Source: Ornithoclostridium sp949298505
GTDB lineage: Bacteria > Bacillota > Clostridia > Christensenellales > UBA3700
Assembly: GCA_949298505.1 (NCBI GenBank)
Contig: CASFWW010000009.1
Location: 1 to 39,662 of the forward strand
Direction of reading: 5' to 3'
Length of the DNA stretch: 39,662 nt
Part shown: positions 15,827-22,708 of the stretch, piece after piece
Numbering within the stretch: position 1 is the first letter of the stretch
How the letters are laid out: each line of letters starts with the position of its first letter
The notes under the pieces: model-generated
What the model was told of the DNA's origin: nothing
The model's input: only the letters and a program-made list of their open reading frames with translations
Databases searched by the model: none
Position numbers and translations under genes: made by a program

Positions 15827-16780
15827 ATGAAAAAACTAATCCTGACTGTTTCTCTTGCGATCGTCGTCTGTTTGATACTCTCGACGTTTGCATGTTGTTC
15901 ATACAATACCTCCGTATCAAGCACAAGCGCCGGCGTCGAAGACGGCGCCGCGCTTGCGCTCCCTCTCTCTCCGGCGCCCACGCCGGAACACTTCTCTCTT
16001 CCCGCCGGATTCACTGCGGCAGAGATTGAAGTAAAATTTTCCGTAAAAGATTACAGCTTCAGCGTTATCGGCTGTTATATGTTCGATACAGAGATAGCCC
16101 GTTTTGTCTTCAGAGTCTATCAGAGCGAACTCGACTATTATAAACATTATCTGCAAGTAAGCGGCTATACGTTCGACGGATTCAGCGGTTGGGAGCTTGC
16201 GCCCCAGGGACTTTATTACACGGCGAATTTCGTCTCTCTGAACGACGTATCACTCGAATGTATACATACGCCCCTAACTTACACCGTTCAGTTCGTAGAC
16301 GGCATAAACGGCGACGTTATACAGACTTTGACCGCGTCGTACGATTCAACCGTGACCGCGCCCACGCCGAGAGATTATGCGTCTGACGGTCTTGTTTTCG
16401 TCGGTTGGTCTGGCGGTGATTATGAGACCGTTACCAGAAATACGACGCTCTACAGCGTTTACGCGCCGGCGCGTTATGTCGACGTTACTCTCCCCGACGG
16501 TTCCGTCGTTCGTCTGACGGTAGCCGAAGGAACAAAGCTCTGCGACGTTCCGGCTCTTGATTACAATGGAAAAGCACTCAAATATTATGAAACCGTTTCC
16601 GGCGATCGCATTGACGAGAACGTGATTGTCAACTTCGATATGTCCGTTGTCGGGGTTTATTCAGGCTTTGAGTTCCCGGTCTGGGTTAAAAACGTATTGA
16701 TTATCCTTGCGGCTGTTTTTGCGGCTTCATTGATTATCTGGGTTACCGTTTTGATATTCAAAAAGAAGGTATCAAGATGA
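15827..16780 (+). CDS. InlB-repeat surface protein with C-terminal membrane anchor
   Basis: 317 residues; ATG behind AAAGGAG. It has an N-terminal export signal (about 1-23) ending in two Cys without a perfect lipobox. A Pro/Ala/Ser-rich segment is followed by a beta domain containing 'GYTFDGFSGWEL', then a clear InlB B-repeat (Listeria-Bacteroides repeat, about 151-213) with 'YTVQFVDGINGDVIQTL' and 'VGWSGGDYETVTRNTTLYSV'. A second beta region, a membrane segment (about 285-308) and a positive tail (KKKVSR) complete it. The outside ectodomain with an inside C-terminus repeats the layout of the 658-residue protein. Its stop overlaps the ATPase start by 4 nt, so the two are probably made together and may act together during secretion. 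Confidence 0.75.
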   Translation: MKKLILTVSLAIVVCLILSTFACCSYNTSVSSTSAGVEDGAALALPLSPAPTPEHFSLPAGFTAAEIEVKFSVKDYSFSVIGCYMFDTEIARFVFRVYQSELDYYKHYLQVSGYTFDGFSGWELAPQGLYYTANFVSLNDVSLECIHTPLTYTVQFVDGINGDVIQTLTASYDSTVTAPTPRDYASDGLVFVGWSGGDYETVTRNTTLYSVYAPARYVDVTLPDGSVVRLTVAEGTKLCDVPALDYNGKALKYYETVSGDRIDENVIVNFDMSVVGVYSGFEFPVWVKNVLIILAAVFAASLIIWVTVLIFKKKVSR

Positions 16781-18066
16781 AAAATTCGCAAACACGCAAT
16801 ACTTATATCTATTATTTTACTCAATCAGCCATTTGCACGATATTTTTTGTATCGTGCATTATATGGCTGTTTTTTGCGTTTACCACTTCAGATCTTGTGA
16901 ATATTATTTTCGCTTGTGCTTTTTCGGCAATTCCGATATTTATGTTTTTCGCGTCGTTGTTTAAAGTATTTTTTGTAATATACTGTGATCACAATTATCA
17001 TGACTATATCCTTGACGTCGAAAATGATACGGATCATGCTTTGCTTATCGAGGGTTTGCAGGGATCCGGAAAAACCGATACAGCAAAGCGTTACGCTGTA
17101 ATCAAAGCGGATTTTTTCTGGCAACAAATACAAAGTGAATATATACGTATGTCGCATGAGTTTCTTGAAAAATCTCGCGATAAAAACTGGTTTGAACACT
17201 ATCTTGAGGTAAAAGAAGTTTACGATTTTTATATAAATCGTCCAGAGCTTTTCCCTTGCCTTATATCCAACGTTCCTATGCGTGTCGATGGTAAAGAGAC
17301 GCTTCGCTTTGATTTTACAATGTTGTTGCAAAAATCTCGGCTTCCTTATAAGTCATTAATTTTATTAGATGAAATCAAAAATTCAGGACTTTCAAATCGT
17401 TATAGCGGAAAAATTTGTTCTGAGCTTGACGAAAGTCTCCGGTTTTTAAGACAATTTTCCGAAACTGTTATTGTCGCTACAGAGCAAAATAAATTCATGG
17501 CTTTGCTTGAATTCAGAAATATGGCTTCGAATTACACCATGCAAAGCATGGACACTTTTTTAAAGCCAAAATTTTTATTATGGATTTTAAATAAAAAAAT
17601 AGATAAGTTTTTAAAAAAGCATAGCCCTGTTGATTATCAAGAAGAAGGTTTATCTCAGATTTTGCCTATTGTAAACGAAGGCAATATCTGTTTTGATAAA
17701 TTATATCATTCTGATACAAAAACTGCGTTGTGTTTAAGAAAGTTTGAGAACTTTGTTAATAGTATTGGCTTTGTTCGATATGTTCGAGTATTTAGAGGTT
17801 CTACTCAGGGAAATACTGTAAATGACGCTTCTGAGAATGTTCGCGAAGTTGAAATTATTGGTCGAAAAAAGATAAACAGGTATTTCATGCCTGTTAAGCG
17901 CAGATATGAATCTGATACTCGATTATTTCGTGATATAAATAAAGCCAAAGATAAGTCTTTAGATGTGTCTTCTTGGGGTAACGAAGTTACTATTGATCGT
18001 TTATATTGGGACAATTTAAACGCTCAGATAGATTCATATGCAGTTAAATCTAAGCAAAAAAAATGA
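16777..18066 (+). CDS. Membrane-anchored Zot/pI-like P-loop ATPase
   Basis: 429 residues. Two N-terminal membrane segments (about 17-36 and 40-70) precede a P-loop domain with Walker A 'GLQGSGKT' (93-100), 'CLISNVPM' (161-168, compare the ITNIPL-like strand of Zot proteins) and Walker B 'SLILLDE' (193-199). A polar strand 'VIVATEQ' (231-237) matches the sensor position. The order is that of Zot/filamentous-phage pI ATPases, which sit in the inner membrane and power virion assembly and export. Classical pI has a single membrane segment after the ATPase domain; here the anchor is N-terminal. No relaxase or T4SS gene supports a conjugation role. It overlaps the InlB-repeat gene by ATGA. The 3' part is markedly AT-rich. 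Confidence 0.7.
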   Translation: MKNSQTRNTYIYYFTQSAICTIFFVSCIIWLFFAFTTSDLVNIIFACAFSAIPIFMFFASLFKVFFVIYCDHNYHDYILDVENDTDHALLIEGLQGSGKTDTAKRYAVIKADFFWQQIQSEYIRMSHEFLEKSRDKNWFEHYLEVKEVYDFYINRPELFPCLISNVPMRVDGKETLRFDFTMLLQKSRLPYKSLILLDEIKNSGLSNRYSGKICSELDESLRFLRQFSETVIVATEQNKFMALLEFRNMASNYTMQSMDTFLKPKFLLWILNKKIDKFLKKHSPVDYQEEGLSQILPIVNEGNICFDKLYHSDTKTALCLRKFENFVNSIGFVRYVRVFRGSTQGNTVNDASENVREVEIIGRKKINRYFMPVKRRYESDTRLFRDINKAKDKSLDVSSWGNEVTIDRLYWDNLNAQIDSYAVKSKQKK

Positions 18067-18078
18067 TAACGCAAATAT

Positions 18079-18117
18079 ACCGCGCCGCCGCGAAAGCAGC
18101 GCTCGCGGCGGCGCGGT
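18079..18117. repeat. Perfect 15-bp GC-rich inverted repeat
   Basis: ACCGCGCCGCCGCGA (18079-18093) and its exact complement (18103-18117) flank a 9-nt loop, directly behind the ATPase stop. No T-run follows, so it is not a normal terminator. A second small hairpin (ACGCGC-GTA-GCGCGT, 18156-18170) lies just after it. In a single-stranded-DNA phage such a hairpin could be the packaging signal or part of the origin; that role is inferred. Confidence 0.85.
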
Positions 18118-18200
18118 GTTTAGCGATTAAAGATTGCTTTAGGAATCCGCTTAATACGCGCGTAGCGCGTCCGATATAAAAACTAAAATTGAGGTGCAAC

Positions 18201-18542
18201 ATGTATATTCTTTATAAACAAACAAAGGCGAAAAATGAGAACGAGAAACCAACGATTCTCGACGCCGAAATCGTGCCCGATTCAAAAATTCAAGAGATCC
18301 TTCAGAAAATCAAAAACTTCAACGCTAACGATAAAACCGTCGAACGAAAAATCGTTGAGGTCGACGACAATACTCTGCCTGCGTTTCTTGCACGCGATCG
18401 CCAATACGATATGGGAAAATTCGACGAAGCAGTCGCTGAGACAAAACAACGCTGCGAGAATTTGTATACAGCTTTTGAAAAGCTCTTTGCTTTTTATATC
18501 GAAGCGCGGGAGTATAATGATCAGCATAAGTCTGAAGACTGA
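18201..18542 (+). CDS. Hypothetical protein, last gene of the element
   Basis: 113 residues from the ATG at 18201 (GAGGTG upstream). It is a charged, mostly helical soluble protein ending in 'EKLFAFYIEAREYNDQHK', with no recognised domain. It is separated from the ATPase by 134 nt containing the large hairpin, so it may have its own expression. The base composition returns to that of the early genes. Confidence 0.6.
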   Translation: MYILYKQTKAKNENEKPTILDAEIVPDSKIQEILQKIKNFNANDKTVERKIVEVDDNTLPAFLARDRQYDMGKFDEAVAETKQRCENLYTAFEKLFAFYIEAREYNDQHKSED

Positions 18543-18609
18543 ACGTCAAGTGTGACCGAACTCGGGTGAAAGTCCCGTTGATATAGATCCTACTCTTAAT
18601 AATTATAAT

Positions 18610-18637
18610 GCAAGGATATGGAAATACCCTTGCTTTT
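18610..18637 (+). terminator. Stem-loop, possible terminator of the element operon
   Basis: GCAAGGATAT (18610-18619) and ATACCCTTGC (18624-18633) pair with one mismatch around a GGAA tetraloop and are followed by TTTT. Confidence 0.5.
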
Positions 18638-18850
18638 GCATGCTCCACCATCAGAAAAGAAAGAAAAAAGAAGAAAGAGAAACAAAGAAAAGTTGACAAA
18701 AGAAACAAAGAGTAAGAAGTAATAAAGAAAGAAATAACATAGATAAAATAATATACATATGCGTTAGCATTTCAGGTCAAGTTTCAATCAAAGCTACTAT
18801 TTACTATAACCTAATATCTCTTTATAATATTATAATATTTTAGAGACATT

Positions 18851-18859
18851 TGTGGATAA
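18851..18859 (-). promoter_or_regulatory. Consensus DnaA box
   Basis: TGTGGATAA is the exact complement of the DnaA box TTATCCACA, beside an AT-rich stretch in the non-coding end of the element. A single 9-bp match can occur by chance; its setting is what makes it notable. Confidence 0.4.
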
Positions 18860-18940
18860 CTGCGCTCACGAGATTCCTTCGATTTATGTACTTTTCGTGT
18901 AATCGACCTAAAATGTCGATAAAATCTGTATTTTACATAA

Positions 18941-18957
18941 CCCCTCTATCTCCACCA
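18941..18957 (+). repeat. attR (17-bp core)
   Basis: CCCCTCTATCTCCACCA, identical to the tRNA-Val(CAC) 3' end at 6818-6834. The sequence after it contains the tRNA's original terminator. Confidence 0.9.
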
Positions 18958-19000
18958 GCAAAACGGCACCGGTTTCCGGTGCTTTTTTTGCTGGTGGAGA
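18949..19000. terminator. Original tRNA-Val terminator, with tRNA 3' end in an outer stem
   Basis: The inner hairpin GCACCGG-TTT-CCGGTGC (18966-18982) is followed by seven T, as in a rho-independent terminator. It is nested in a perfect 15-bp outer pair (18949-18963 with 18986-19000) that includes TCTCCACCA of attR. Reading leftward it could also end transcripts from the LRR gene at 19048. Confidence 0.75.
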
Positions 19001-19047
19001 AACGGGAGCACCCGAGAGCGTAAAGCCCGGATGTGTGCCGTCCGGCT

Positions 19048-19731
19048 TCAGCTTTTGCCGAGGGTTTCTTTGATCATGACTTCTCTTGGGTAAACGGCAC
19101 CGTGAAAGAAGTCCTTGCCGCATTTTGCCGAAGAAGGAATGCTCAGGGATTTCAGCTTTTCATCCCAGTAAAACGCCTTTTCGCCGATCGATCTCACTCC
19201 GTCGGGAATGTTGATCCTTTCCAGTTTCGAGCATAGCGCGAAAGCCCACGCGCCGATCTTTTTCACGCTATCCGGCAGTTTGATCTCCCTGACCGCGGCG
19301 CAGCTGTAAAACGCCCAGTCTCCGATCTCCTCCACTCCGTAAGGAACGTCGACGTATTCGTCAAAACCGCAGTATTTGTCAACGGTCGCGCCCGTGATCC
19401 TGAACATCCCTTTTTTTTCTTTGCCGACGTTTATTTTCGAAAGAAGGCTTTCTTTTTTGTCTTCCCGGCGGATCTCTTTCAGAAAAGCCATAAATATACC
19501 GAAACACTCGTCCACGATCTCTTGCGCAAAGCCGTATTCTTTCACCATCCTTTTGCAGAACGCGTCGCCATTAGCCGCGACGTCCGGCGTCATGATCCCG
19601 TTCTCAAGCATATGAGTGAAAACGTGGACCATTGCGCGGTTGTCGTACACTTTTCTGAGATTCCTTTCAAACTCTTCCGGGTTCTTAAAACAAGCCGGAT
19701 TTGTTACGTATAATGTTAAAAGACCTTGCAT
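19048..19731 (-). CDS. BspA-like leucine-rich-repeat protein
   Basis: About 227 residues from the ATG at 19731, chosen because AGGGGTG precedes it closely; a GTG three codons upstream is possible. The N-terminal half is helical with no known domain. From about residue 120 there are four LRR_5 (BspA-type) units of about 23 residues, e.g. 'VEEIGDWAFYSCAAVREIKL', then 'VKKIGAWAFALCSKLERINI' and 'VRSIGEKAFYWDEKLKSLSI'. Such repeats mediate protein-protein contacts, often at the cell surface in gut Clostridia. No signal peptide is seen, so this one looks cytoplasmic. It follows the small membrane protein by 14 nt and probably forms an operon with it. Confidence 0.75.
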   Translation of the reverse strand: MQGLLTLYVTNPACFKNPEEFERNLRKVYDNRAMVHVFTHMLENGIMTPDVAANGDAFCKRMVKEYGFAQEIVDECFGIFMAFLKEIRREDKKESLLSKINVGKEKKGMFRITGATVDKYCGFDEYVDVPYGVEEIGDWAFYSCAAVREIKLPDSVKKIGAWAFALCSKLERINIPDGVRSIGEKAFYWDEKLKSLSIPSSAKCGKDFFHGAVYPREVMIKETLGKS

Positions 19732-19745
19732 AAATGTCACCCCTA

Positions 19746-20015
19746 TTATTCTTTCTTCGCGGCGGCGTCCTCTTCAGGGAAATACACTTCGCCCGCTTTT
19801 ATAAGTTCAGTCAACGCATGGTCCGACTCTTCCTGAAGCTCCGCCATTTTGTCTTTGAGCGCCTCGTTCAGATCGTCCAGTTCTTCATAAATATCTTCCT
19901 GCTTGTTTCTGCCGTACAGCATTATTATGCAAAAAAACCAGCCGATCAGCAAATACAAAAGCGAGAAAACAAGCAGCGATAATATAAAGCTGAACGCGTC
20001 GACGTTAAAACTCAT
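19746..20015 (-). CDS. Small membrane protein with coiled-coil tail
   Basis: 89 residues: an N-terminal membrane segment (about 7-33, Leu/Phe-rich, 'FSLLYLLIGWFFCIIMLYG') and an acidic coiled-coil-like helix (about 40-70). The start lies 11 nt inside the preceding gene, indicating translational coupling. No family recognised; probably a partner of the membrane/coiled-coil protein encoded before it. Confidence 0.65.
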   Translation of the reverse strand: MSFNVDAFSFILSLLVFSLLYLLIGWFFCIIMLYGRNKQEDIYEELDDLNEALKDKMAELQEESDHALTELIKAGEVYFPEEDAAAKKE

Positions 20016-20772
20016 GTCCTGACAGTTTTTGTCCCCTTTCCTTCTCCTCTTCTGCCTCGATTATATGATGAGCGATCATCCAGCTTTTAAGACGTAAAAG
20101 GTTTTTGTTGATCACATAGTCGAACTCGACCATAAAATTGTACGCGACGCACGCCCCGATCGCAAACACAAGTATGAGCGGCCGGTACGCTGTGTTCTTC
20201 ACCGTCAGGATTATCGACAAAATCAACAGTACGAACAACGAAATATACGAAACGGCGGATATCGTCTCAGACTCGTACGCTTTTCTGAACTTAGCTTTCG
20301 AATCCTCGATCTCTACGGTTTTTAACAGGTATTCCGATATCAGAGACTTGTTGCTTTTTATCCTCTCCTTCATTTCCTCAAAGTTTGCTTCAGCCTTCGA
20401 CTCCTGCATTCTTTCGGCAATTTCCTTTTCAGCTTCAGTCCGCTCTCTGTCTTCCCTTTCCTTCTTTTTCGCATAGTAAGACCGCCGGCAGTCGTCGACA
20501 AAATTCCTGATCACGTCGTCGCCGTATTCGTAGGCTTTTTTAAAATTTACGTTGCTTTCGATCTTTTCTGAAAAACATATCCTGATCATCTCGACGGATA
20601 CGAAGCGGCACTCTGCCGCCACTTTCAAAAGATACGCCCTTGCGCACCTCACGTCTTCATCAAGCACCCTCTCGCAATATTCGTCAGCCTTTTTGAATTT
20701 TCCTTCTGACAGAAAAATCTCTGCTCTTTTCAGCAGATTTTCAACGTTTACAGCATAACCGCGTTCGTCCAT
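20005..20772 (-). CDS. Membrane protein with TPR-like N-terminus and coiled coil
   Basis: 255 residues; ATG behind AGAGGAAT. The N-terminus resembles a tetratricopeptide-type helical pair ('LLKRAEIFLSEGKFKKADEY', then 'CARAYLLKVAAECR'). A long Glu/Lys/Arg coiled coil (about 100-145), two membrane segments (about 172-210) and a cytoplasmic C-terminal helix follow. It is the first gene of a leftward three-gene set with the small membrane protein and the LRR protein. Proteins built this way are frequent in uncultured Clostridia, but their role is unknown. Confidence 0.7.
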   Translation of the reverse strand: MDERGYAVNVENLLKRAEIFLSEGKFKKADEYCERVLDEDVRCARAYLLKVAAECRFVSVEMIRICFSEKIESNVNFKKAYEYGDDVIRNFVDDCRRSYYAKKKEREDRERTEAEKEIAERMQESKAEANFEEMKERIKSNKSLISEYLLKTVEIEDSKAKFRKAYESETISAVSYISLFVLLILSIILTVKNTAYRPLILVFAIGACVAYNFMVEFDYVINKNLLRLKSWMIAHHIIEAEEEKERGQKLSGHEF

Positions 20773-21018
20773 GCTCTTATATTCCTCTTTTGAAAATTTT
20801 TATCGTAAGTTCTCAAAAAACTTCTCCCTGTCTGTCCGGACATGCCTCAGATCATGTATGAAGAATATTCAGATAATGCTATTATAATCCCTCAGCTTAA
20901 AACTGTCAAATATATTTTATCTTTCAAACCTGATATTGCTTCACTGAGCCTTAATTGTATTATCAATTTGTTTTAATTATTATTAAGTATTATTTATGTT
21001 TGACATAGATAAAATTAT
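20773..21018. other. AT-rich intergenic region
   Basis: About 250 nt between the membrane-protein gene and the histidine operon terminators, with TTAATTATTATTAAG-type stretches and no reading frame of interest. It must contain the leftward promoter of the membrane/LRR gene set. Confidence 0.4.
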
Positions 21019-21095
21019 TGCGGCCATGCGCAAGCCGCAAACGTTTTGTTTTCCCGGATCATTCCGCTTCCGGCACCATAGCCGGACAAGCGGAA
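21019..21095 (-). terminator. Terminator hairpins of the histidine operon
   Basis: Reading leftward from hisIE, a strong stem comes first: TTCCGCTT-GT-CCGGC around a 6-nt loop with GCCGG-AAGCGGAA (21062-21095). Then TTGCGGC/GCCGCAA (21019-21040) runs into TAATTTTAT. The first is flanked by two copies of CCGGATCATTCC in direct orientation. Confidence 0.6.
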
Positions 21096-21103
21096 GAGCC
21101 GGA

Positions 21104-21781
21104 TCATTCCTTGTTGATTATCTGTTCGCTGTTGGATACGATCTTGTCTTCGGCGTATTTCGGATTGGGTGCTTTGCCTTTTCTTCTCATCATCTCGTGA
21201 AAGACGTCCTGCATCGTCACGCCTCTGTCCTGCATGAGAACAAGCGAATGATACACAAGGTCGCATAATTCTCCGACAAGTTCCTCTTTCTTGTCTTTGC
21301 ATGCGGCAATGACAGTTTCAGTCGCTTCTTCACCTATCTTCTTGCATATCTTCTCTGTGCCCTTATTCAGCAGATAATTGGTGTACGAACCTTCGACCGG
21401 ATTCTCAGCGCGGTCTCTTATCGTCTGAGCGTCCTCGAAAACAACTTTGTAGTCGGGCACGAACTCGAACTCCTTAAGCTGACGGTAAAAGCAACTGCGG
21501 TTGCCGGTATGGCATGCCGCTCCCTGCTGAACGATCTGCATCAATATGCAGTCTGCGTCGCAGTCGTAATACATGCGGACGACCTTCTGAGTATGCCCCG
21601 AAGTCTCGCCCTTTTTCCACAGGCATTTGCGGGACCTGCTGTAATAATGCGCGTAGCCCGTCTCCAGAGTCTTTTCGATCGCCTCTTTGTTCATATATGC
21701 CTGCATCAGCACCTCGCCGTTCAGCGCGTCCTGCGCTATCGCGCAAACCAATTCTTTCTCGTCAAACTTGAATTCTGTCAT
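21104..21781 (-). CDS. hisI: Phosphoribosyl-AMP cyclohydrolase / phosphoribosyl-ATP pyrophosphatase
   Basis: 225 residues from the ATG at 21781 (GAGGAAAT upstream), the usual length of a bifunctional HisIE. The HisI domain (about 1-105) shows 'YYDCDADCILMQI' and 'ACHTGNRSCFY' with the metal-binding Asp/Cys residues. The HisE domain (about 115-205) has 'EEATETVIAACKD' and 'LVGELCDLVYH', typical of the MazG-like pyrophosphatase fold. It performs the second and third steps of histidine synthesis in the cytoplasm. It is the last gene of the leftward his operon, 167 nt after hisF; that spacer holds nothing recognisable. Confidence 0.95.
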   Translation of the reverse strand: MTEFKFDEKELVCAIAQDALNGEVLMQAYMNKEAIEKTLETGYAHYYSRSRKCLWKKGETSGHTQKVVRMYYDCDADCILMQIVQQGAACHTGNRSCFYRQLKEFEFVPDYKVVFEDAQTIRDRAENPVEGSYTNYLLNKGTEKICKKIGEEATETVIAACKDKKEELVGELCDLVYHSLVLMQDRGVTMQDVFHEMMRRKGKAPNPKYAEDKIVSNSEQIINKE

Positions 21782-21948
21782 ATTTCCTCTCGTCTCGCCT
21801 GCCATGCGGCAAGCCTTTTTCTCTTTTCTTTTATATTGTCGCGCCGGTTCTACGCTTGATCACCTGCGTCGTCCACGTCGCCACGTCGCCGCTACGTCAT
21901 ATCGGTACGACCGCGCGCGACCTTGTCCTTTTCTCTGTTACGCCGGGT

Positions 21949-22707
21949 TTACATCCTGACCGGCACGCCGCCGAGCGCAAGATACTGCTTGAGGTCGGGT
22001 ATCGTCATTTCTCCGAAATGGAACAACGATGCCGCAAGCGCCGCGTCTGCCTTACCTTCAGTCAGCACGTCCTTGAAATGCCACATGTTTCCGGCGCCTC
22101 CGCTGGCGATCACCGGTATGCCGACAGCCTCTGCAACGCGTCTTGTCAGTTCAACGTCGTAGCCGGCTTTCGTGCCGTCGCAATCCATGCTGGTCAGAAG
22201 TATTTCTCCGGCTCCGCGTTTTTCGGCTTCGACCGCCCAGTCTATCGCGTCCTTTCCGGTGTTTATCCTGCCGCCGTTCAGATACACGTCAAAACTGCCT
22301 TTGTCATTCCTCTTTGCGTCGATCGCCACGACCACGCATTGTCTGCCGAACTTCAGCGCCGCTTCGGTTATCAGATCGGGATTCCTGACCGCCGCCGAAT
22401 TTACGCTTATCTTGTCCGCACCGAGATTGAGCAGGTTGCGGAAATGTTCGGTCGAAGAAATGCCTCCGCCTACGGTCAGCGGTATAAAAACCTGTTCCGC
22501 GGCTTTTGCTATCACGTCGTACATCGTCGCGCGCCCTTCGTGCGAAGCGGTGATGTCGAGAAAAACTATCTCGTCGGCGCGCATAGCGTTGTAGGTTTTC
22601 GCCACTTCGACCGGATCCCCGGCGTCAACGAGGTTGACGAAATTCACGCCTTTGACGACGCGCCCTTTGTTGATATCGAGACACGGAATTATTCTTTTTG
22701 CCAGCAT
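21949..22707 (-). CDS. hisF: Imidazole glycerol phosphate synthase, cyclase subunit
   Basis: 252 residues, a (beta/alpha)8 barrel of family length. It shows the catalytic Asp in 'CLDINKGRVVKGVNF' and the second one in 'VVVAIDAKRND', with the phosphate-binding 'VGGGIS' and 'IASGGAG' loops. It joins PRFAR with ammonia delivered by HisH to give imidazole glycerol phosphate and AICAR. It starts 1 nt after the hisA stop, so it is tightly coupled within the operon. Confidence 0.97.
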   Translation of the reverse strand: MLAKRIIPCLDINKGRVVKGVNFVNLVDAGDPVEVAKTYNAMRADEIVFLDITASHEGRATMYDVIAKAAEQVFIPLTVGGGISSTEHFRNLLNLGADKISVNSAAVRNPDLITEAALKFGRQCVVVAIDAKRNDKGSFDVYLNGGRINTGKDAIDWAVEAEKRGAGEILLTSMDCDGTKAGYDVELTRRVAEAVGIPVIASGGAGNMWHFKDVLTEGKADAALAASLFHFGEMTIPDLKQYLALGGVPVRM

Positions 22708-22708
22708 T

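Larger units (their letters stand above)
18543..18940. other. Non-coding right end of the element
   Basis: About 400 nt without a convincing gene. It holds a CGGG/CCCG mini-hairpin, the stem-loop at 18610-18633, a strongly purine-rich A/G tract (about 18652-18740), an AT-rich stretch (about 18790-18845) followed by a DnaA-box match, and a TCGAC/GTCGA pair close to attR. It probably contains integrase arm sites and possibly an origin. Confidence 0.5.
6818..18957. mobile_element. Integrated 12.1-kb Zot-encoding prophage-like element
   Basis: The element is bounded by a 17-bp direct repeat, one copy being the 3' end of tRNA-Val(CAC). It carries a leftward integrase next to attL, a divergent XRE repressor and a long rightward operon. 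The operon has an SSB-like protein, five surface-anchored proteins and a membrane Zot/pI-like ATPase. There is no terminase, portal, tail, relaxase or VirB4-type gene. Size, a tRNA site, the Zot-like ATPase and anchored secreted proteins fit an inovirus-like (filamentous) prophage. A short major coat protein and a Rep protein were not recognised, so this identity is an inference. The ATPase gene and the 3' parts of some surface-protein genes are visibly AT-richer than the rest. Confidence 0.85.

Noticed and set aside
18543..18640. Group II intron or other ribozyme start (GTGTGACC...)
   Set aside because: Only the first few bases resemble an intron 5' end; there is no reverse transcriptase and no domain V.
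18608..18721. 36-codon basic frame starting MQGYGNTLAF
   Set aside because: No ribosome-binding site, it spans the terminator-like hairpin, and the Lys-rich part simply reflects the A/G tract.
6818..18957. Conjugative element or tailed prophage
   Set aside because: No relaxase, VirB4/T4SS set, terminase, portal, capsid, tail or lysis gene was recognised; the only motor protein is Zot-like.
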